Of a DNA stretch of 64,000 nt, positions 59,790 to 64,000 are shown one piece after another. This DNA is from Patagioenas fasciata (taxonomy: Eukaryota > Chordata > Aves > Columbiformes > Columbidae). The first letter of the stretch is position 1. The number at the start of each line of letters is the position of its first letter. A program made the translations under genes and the position numbers. The notes beneath the pieces are model-generated. The model had not been told where the DNA came from, ran no database searches, and saw only the letters and a program-made list of their open reading frames with translations. Where the stretch lies: positions 17,278,867-17,342,866 of the forward strand of contig NC_092525.1 of NCBI RefSeq assembly GCF_037038585.1, written 5' to 3'.

Positions 59790-59925
59790 GGAACCTCTAG
59801 CGTGAAAGGGACCTCCACCATGAACAGGGGCTCAGCTGTGGATGGGACCTTCACCAGGAACAGGACTTTCACCACAAACGAGACCTCCACCATGAACAGG
59901 ACCTCCACCTCCAACCTGGGAACAC
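59790..59925. repeat. Degenerate 18-bp-period minisatellite
   Basis: Repeated GGACCTCCACCATGAACA-like units with much variation. On the minus strand one frame is open and gives hexapeptides like VEVLFM and VEVSFV. I take it as a repeat and not a gene. Confidence 0.75.
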
Positions 59926-60179
59926 ACTTCCCCACCAGCCCTGTGACTCTGCTCATTTGTCTCTTTATCTAAAGCAGCAGCTGGGGGAACCCTGTGTGAC
60001 ACTAATGCTGGGGCAGTCAGGGAGTGATGAAACGTGGACAGCGAAGGGCTGCAGGTTGAATGCTTGGGATCTCTCAGAAACATGTCCTGAGCAGCTGCAC
60101 ATCGCCCTTAGGCATTTTTGGGAATGATGCCTTAATGATCATGTGCAGCGGAGAACCTGACCCTTGTCCCTCTTAGTAA

Positions 60180-60607
60180 CATAGAATCATTTTGGTTGGA
60201 AAAGACCCTCAAGATCATGGAGTCCAACCATTAACCCACCCCTGGCACTGACCCATGTCCCTGAGAATCTCATCTCCCTGTCCGTTCAGCCCCTCCAGGG
60301 ATGGTGACTCCACCACTGCCCTGGGCAGCCTGTTCCAATGCCCGACAGCCTTTTGGGGAAGAAATTGTTCCCAACATCCAACCTCAACCTCCCCTGGCGC
60401 AACTTGAGGCCGTTTCCTCTGGTCCTGGTGCTTGTTCCTTGGGAGCAGAGCCCGACCCCCCTGGCTCCAAGCTCCTTTCATGCAGTTCAGAAATCAGAAG
60501 GTCTCCCCTCAGCTCCTGTTCTCCAGGCTGAACCCCCCACGTTCCTCAGCTGCTCCCATCACACTTGTGCTCCAGCCCCTCACCAGCTCTGTTCCCTTCT
60601 CTACCTG
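60180..60607 (-). mobile_element. CR1 LINE, long 3' fragment
   Basis: Starts with reversed tail ATAGAATCATTTTGGTTGG, passes CTTGAGGCCGTTTCCTCTGG and AGAAGGTCTCCCCTCAGCTC, and fades after TTCCCTTCTCTACCTG. Same broad subfamily as 111-351 but longer. Confidence 0.92.
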
Positions 60608-61293
60608 TCCCCTGCACCATCCTTGGGGTGGTCTTTGCACCCCAATTGCCCTGGCTGTACATCAGGGATGGGCTCATGCTGAGGGAGCACCCCACTCTCC
60701 TCGGCACATCGAGGGTGCTCAGTGCTGCAACCACAAGGATTTGGGGCTCCCGCACCAGCTGTGTGGTGAGACCCTGTGCAGGGCAGGGGACTGGGACGAG
60801 CTGGAGCACTAGGGAAACCTCTGGAACTGCAAAACGGAGCTGAACGTGCAACAACAGCCCCGGGGCTTGTTTGGGCTGCAGAGACCTGCAGGTCAGGCAG
60901 CCCACGCTGCTCGTTAGCAGAGAGCCAGGTTAGTTCCTCTGCCTTTAATCACCCTAATGAGTGGTTGTCTTGCCCAGCTGCAGCAGAGGCAATTCCGTGA
61001 CCTGTTTTTTGGTGTGTTTGATCTCGCTCTTCTTGTATTTCCTCGCTGGCTGAGCCTGCTGCCGCAGCAGCTATGGGCAAGCACGTGTGGACTGAGAGTG
61101 CATGGGACCTGTACGTTGATGGAAGTGGGAGGGCCTGGGATGTGCTGGGGGGGACTGGAGCCACCACAGACCCAGCAAATGATTGCACGAGGCAGCAGGA
61201 TGGAGGTCCTGAATTGGTTTACATGCTGGTGGAGGGAGGGAGAGTGGCAGGACAGATGTGCAGGACAGCTGGGTTCAGGGTAGTGAGTCTTTG

Positions 61294-61474
61294 TGGTGAG
61301 AGCCTGTCCCAGGTTGGCCAGAGAGGTGGTGGATGAACCATCCCTGGAGACATCCCAGGCCAGGCTGGACGGGGCTCTGAGCAACCTGAGCTGGTGAAGA
61401 TGTCCCTGCTCATGGCAGGGGTGCCACTGGGGGAGCTGGGAAGGTCCCTCCATCACAACCTAGTCTATGATTCT
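61294..61474 (+). mobile_element. CR1 LINE 3'-end fragment
   Basis: Common-subfamily copy, from GGTGAGAGCCTGTCCCAGG to tail CTAGTCTATGATTCT. Confidence 0.92.
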
Positions 61475-64000
61475 AACCCACTAAGTTGGTGAATTCTTGG
61501 GGGCTGAGGTTTGCAGCACCGTGATTAACCACAAACAAGCCAGCTGCAGTGTTATTAGAGCTCAAGATGCAGCAAAATGCCTTTTTTTTAATAGTACCCT
61601 GATACAGTGGAAATTTCCCTTTTCTAGACTGCTGCATTTCCATGTTACCCAGAAGCACTGCTGCTTCCATGAGTGCCTGGAGGCAGTGGATGTGCCTGGG
61701 GTTCCTTTGGACCCTTGAAGGAGCATCCTGTGCTTCAAGACAGATCAGCTGGGGGCTCTGTCGGTGAGGCTGGGGGCTCTGCTGGCATGGCAGGGAGCTT
61801 GGCCAAGCCGCTGGCTCTCAGATCTCCTGCAGCTGCCAGGTGGGAAGCTGTAAGTCTTTCTAAAATAACTGTACGATTGTGCACTGCCCTGCCTTGCGCT
61901 CCATAAAACAAAAGGCCTCTTTTCATTTGTGTGGCTGCTGAAATCTGGGCTGTGTGAAGTGGGGAGGGGAAGGAAAGTCTGGGCAGCAAGGTGAGGACAG
62001 GTTGAGGATGCTGATGGTGAGCACTGCCTCCCTGCAGCCCCAGCACCGGGCAGGGGTGACTCAGAACCACCTCGCCTGCTCCTGCCCCGCCGTGTCCGTG
62101 TCCCTGCCAAGCTGCCGGCTCAGCAGCCCAGCCCAGCTCTCCCGTGGCCGCCTCCACACCCGCAGCCCGTCCGGCTCCCATTGAGGCGTACAAACAGGAC
62201 AGGCTGGTTTTTGGCATGGAGTTGCACTTGGCACTGCCTGGGCAGCCAGCGAGGCTTGGAGGCAGTGCTGCCCAATGTGGCTTCGTCCCCAGCAGGACCA
62301 GGACTGCCCAGAGTTCTTCTGAACGGCCTTGGCAGAGGTGTCAGTGTGGGGCACATTATTGGTTGTACCCTGAGGGTTTTCAGTGCCAGTTTTGATCATT
62401 CATCTGTTTTGGATACAGGGCGGCAAGTCAGCTTGCTGCAGCGACGCGGCCTGTTTGCACAGCGTGGCTCTCGAGTTGGACTTTGGCCAAACCTGTAACT
62501 TCAGGATGTTTGAACCCACAGGGCCAAGTGCAGCCCCAGCTGCCTGCGCTCACAGGCAGGACATGGGCAGGGATGCAGCACCAGGCTTTGTTTGCTGCAT
62601 GGAAAACCACTTGAATGGCTTTTCTCTGAAGTGATGTGGGTTGCAGGCTGCTTTGGGTTGTTTTTTAGGGGACATTCGCAGGGGTGGTGCAGCACCACAG
62701 CACCCAGCACAAGTCCAGCCCTGCCACTGGAGACAGAGGCAGGTTATCACAGGTACCCAGGCTCCTTTAGTGTCTGTGGGAATCCCGGCTGTCACTGATG
62801 TCCCCAAATGGCTTTCAGGGTGGCTGTGGGTCAGTGTCAGCAGCAAGCCCAGTGCAGAAGGCTGAGCTGCTCCATGGAAGGCAGCACAGGAGATGCAAAG
62901 GAAAAACAGCTCCCAACACTGGAGCTGCTGGTGGAAGTGCAGGAAGATGCAACCACGGGCTGCCCCACGCTTGGCTGCAATCGCGGTTTAACGCGTTCCA
63001 CTTCCTGCCAGCCATGGGGCTGTGGCGTGAACACAGCCAGCTTGAAACAAAATAACACAGGGGAAAGAACCAGCATCTTTGCGCCTTTTTTCCAGTCAGA
63101 TTGGGGCCTGATCCAGCTGGATGGCAGCGCGCTGGCACAGTGATGGCCGCACATGGGAGGTGACATCAAGCAGAAAGTGGCCGTGTCAGCTGCAGCTGAG
63201 GTTGGAACCTGCTGCTGAAAGCAGGTGGCAGTTTTATGTAGCAGAGAGGAGCTGGAGGGTTCTGCCCAGTTATGGGCCAGCCCAGTGGGTTTCACTTTGG
63301 TGCCTGCCAGTCTTCCCAGTGCCACTGCGGACATTGGCCATGTCGCTAAGGCGCCTCTGGTTTTCCCCTCTGATTTCCCCCAGTAATAACCCTAGGAAGA
63401 ACTGCTGCTGCGGCTGGAGTGGCTCGGTGGGGGCTGCTGTGAGTGCAAGGGCAGGAGGGCTCGGGGGCATGGGGCCTGAGCTGAGCAGAATGTCTGCCAC
63501 ATGCTTGGGCTGAGCTTTTGGGTGCAGCGTTGCTAATTGTGTCATTTAACCCGTGGTGGGGTGCAGATGTTCCTCTTGGTCCCTCTGGCACCCCTGGGCT
63601 CTGCTGAACCTCTTAGGAAGGAAGAACATTTTTCTGCTCTTCGTCTTTTCAGCTGCCTTCCAGCAAAACCCCCTCTCCTCCAGGGTTGGTCCCGAGGGAG
63701 CCGTTGGATCCCCCAGCCCCTCCTGGCACCCCACTTTGCTCAGCGTCAGGGCGTGGGGAGCCCCGGGGAAGCGGTGGGTAGGGGAGAGCTTGTAGAAATA
63801 AGCCCCACAGAAGCAATAAAACCAGTGTTCGGCATACCCGACCTGCTTTGTGAAGTTCCAGTGCTGGTTTTCTAGGCTAAAAATACCTTCCACCTTGAGT
63901 GCTGTTAAGGAAGAACACTTGCTTGGCAGGTTTGTTTAGGATTCAGGGGAAGAAAGTTCAGGCTGAGCTCAATTAGTCTGGCTTAATTTACAAGCACAGT

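Larger units (their letters stand above)
49641..64000. other. Intergenic region beyond GADD45A
   Basis: GC-rich, with CR1 copies at 51602, 52164, 54271, 55705, 60180 and 61294, a CTCF-like motif (57137-57154) and minisatellites (59575-59632, about 59790-59925). I find no exon with family resemblance and bordering splice sites. In human the next gene on this side is some distance away, so absence of a gene is reasonable. Long open frames here reflect GC content. Confidence 0.6.

Noticed and set aside
59753-59956. Minus-strand frame with hexapeptide repeats (VEVLFM type)
   Set aside because: It is explained by a degenerate 18-bp minisatellite; no signal for translation or splicing.
1-64000. 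CRISPR arrays, bacterial operons, integrated bacterial genes or retrovirus-like elements
   Set aside because: None of their hallmarks is visible; all recognised interspersed repeats are CR1 fragments or a SINE relic.
49641-64000. Hidden gene to the right of GADD45A
   Set aside because: Many open frames, but none with family resemblance together with bordering splice sites or a promoter; several are just CR1 in different frames.

Overview
The window is vertebrate nuclear DNA, almost certainly from a bird. Genes are split by introns with GT-AG sites, the interspersed repeats are nearly all CR1 LINE fragments (about 20 seen), and no mammalian SINE or L1 is visible. Many CR1 copies belong to one related subfamily, which would fit a lineage with a large CR1 expansion (woodpeckers and relatives are one example), but the species cannot be fixed from this sequence.

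Layout, left to right: the last three coding exons of WLS (+, 17-2644) with 3'UTR; a gene-poor stretch with CR1 copies; a CpG island (about 11330-11640); the single-coding-exon Ras-like gene DIRAS3 (+, 12601-13197); intergenic DNA with one unexplained exon-like segment (17900-17964); the GNG12 CpG-island promoter (about 22215-22560) and its long 5' introns; the two GNG12 coding exons (+, 41285-41380 and 42364-42489) with a long 3'UTR; GADD45A in four exons on the minus strand (49044 down to 47828), tail to tail with GNG12; then about 14 kb of GC-rich, repeat-rich DNA with no gene I can support. The order WLS-DIRAS3-GNG12-GADD45A is that of human 1p31, so this is an old conserved block.

The genes do not form one pathway. 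WLS carries lipid-modified Wnt to the cell surface, DIRAS3 is a growth-restraining Ras-family GTPase, GNG12 is a heterotrimeric G-protein gamma subunit, and GADD45A is a small stress-response protein. Regulatory DNA is the more interesting layer: a conserved Oct/CCAAT cluster upstream of GADD45A, a second CpG island with an NRF1 motif and a splice donor inside the GNG12 intron, CTCF-like motifs in convergent orientation around GNG12 and GADD45A, and a diverged 145-bp direct duplication in GNG12 intron 1. I found no convincing new multi-gene system. Coding exons are firm; UTR exons, promoters and protein-binding sites are inferred from sequence motifs only.
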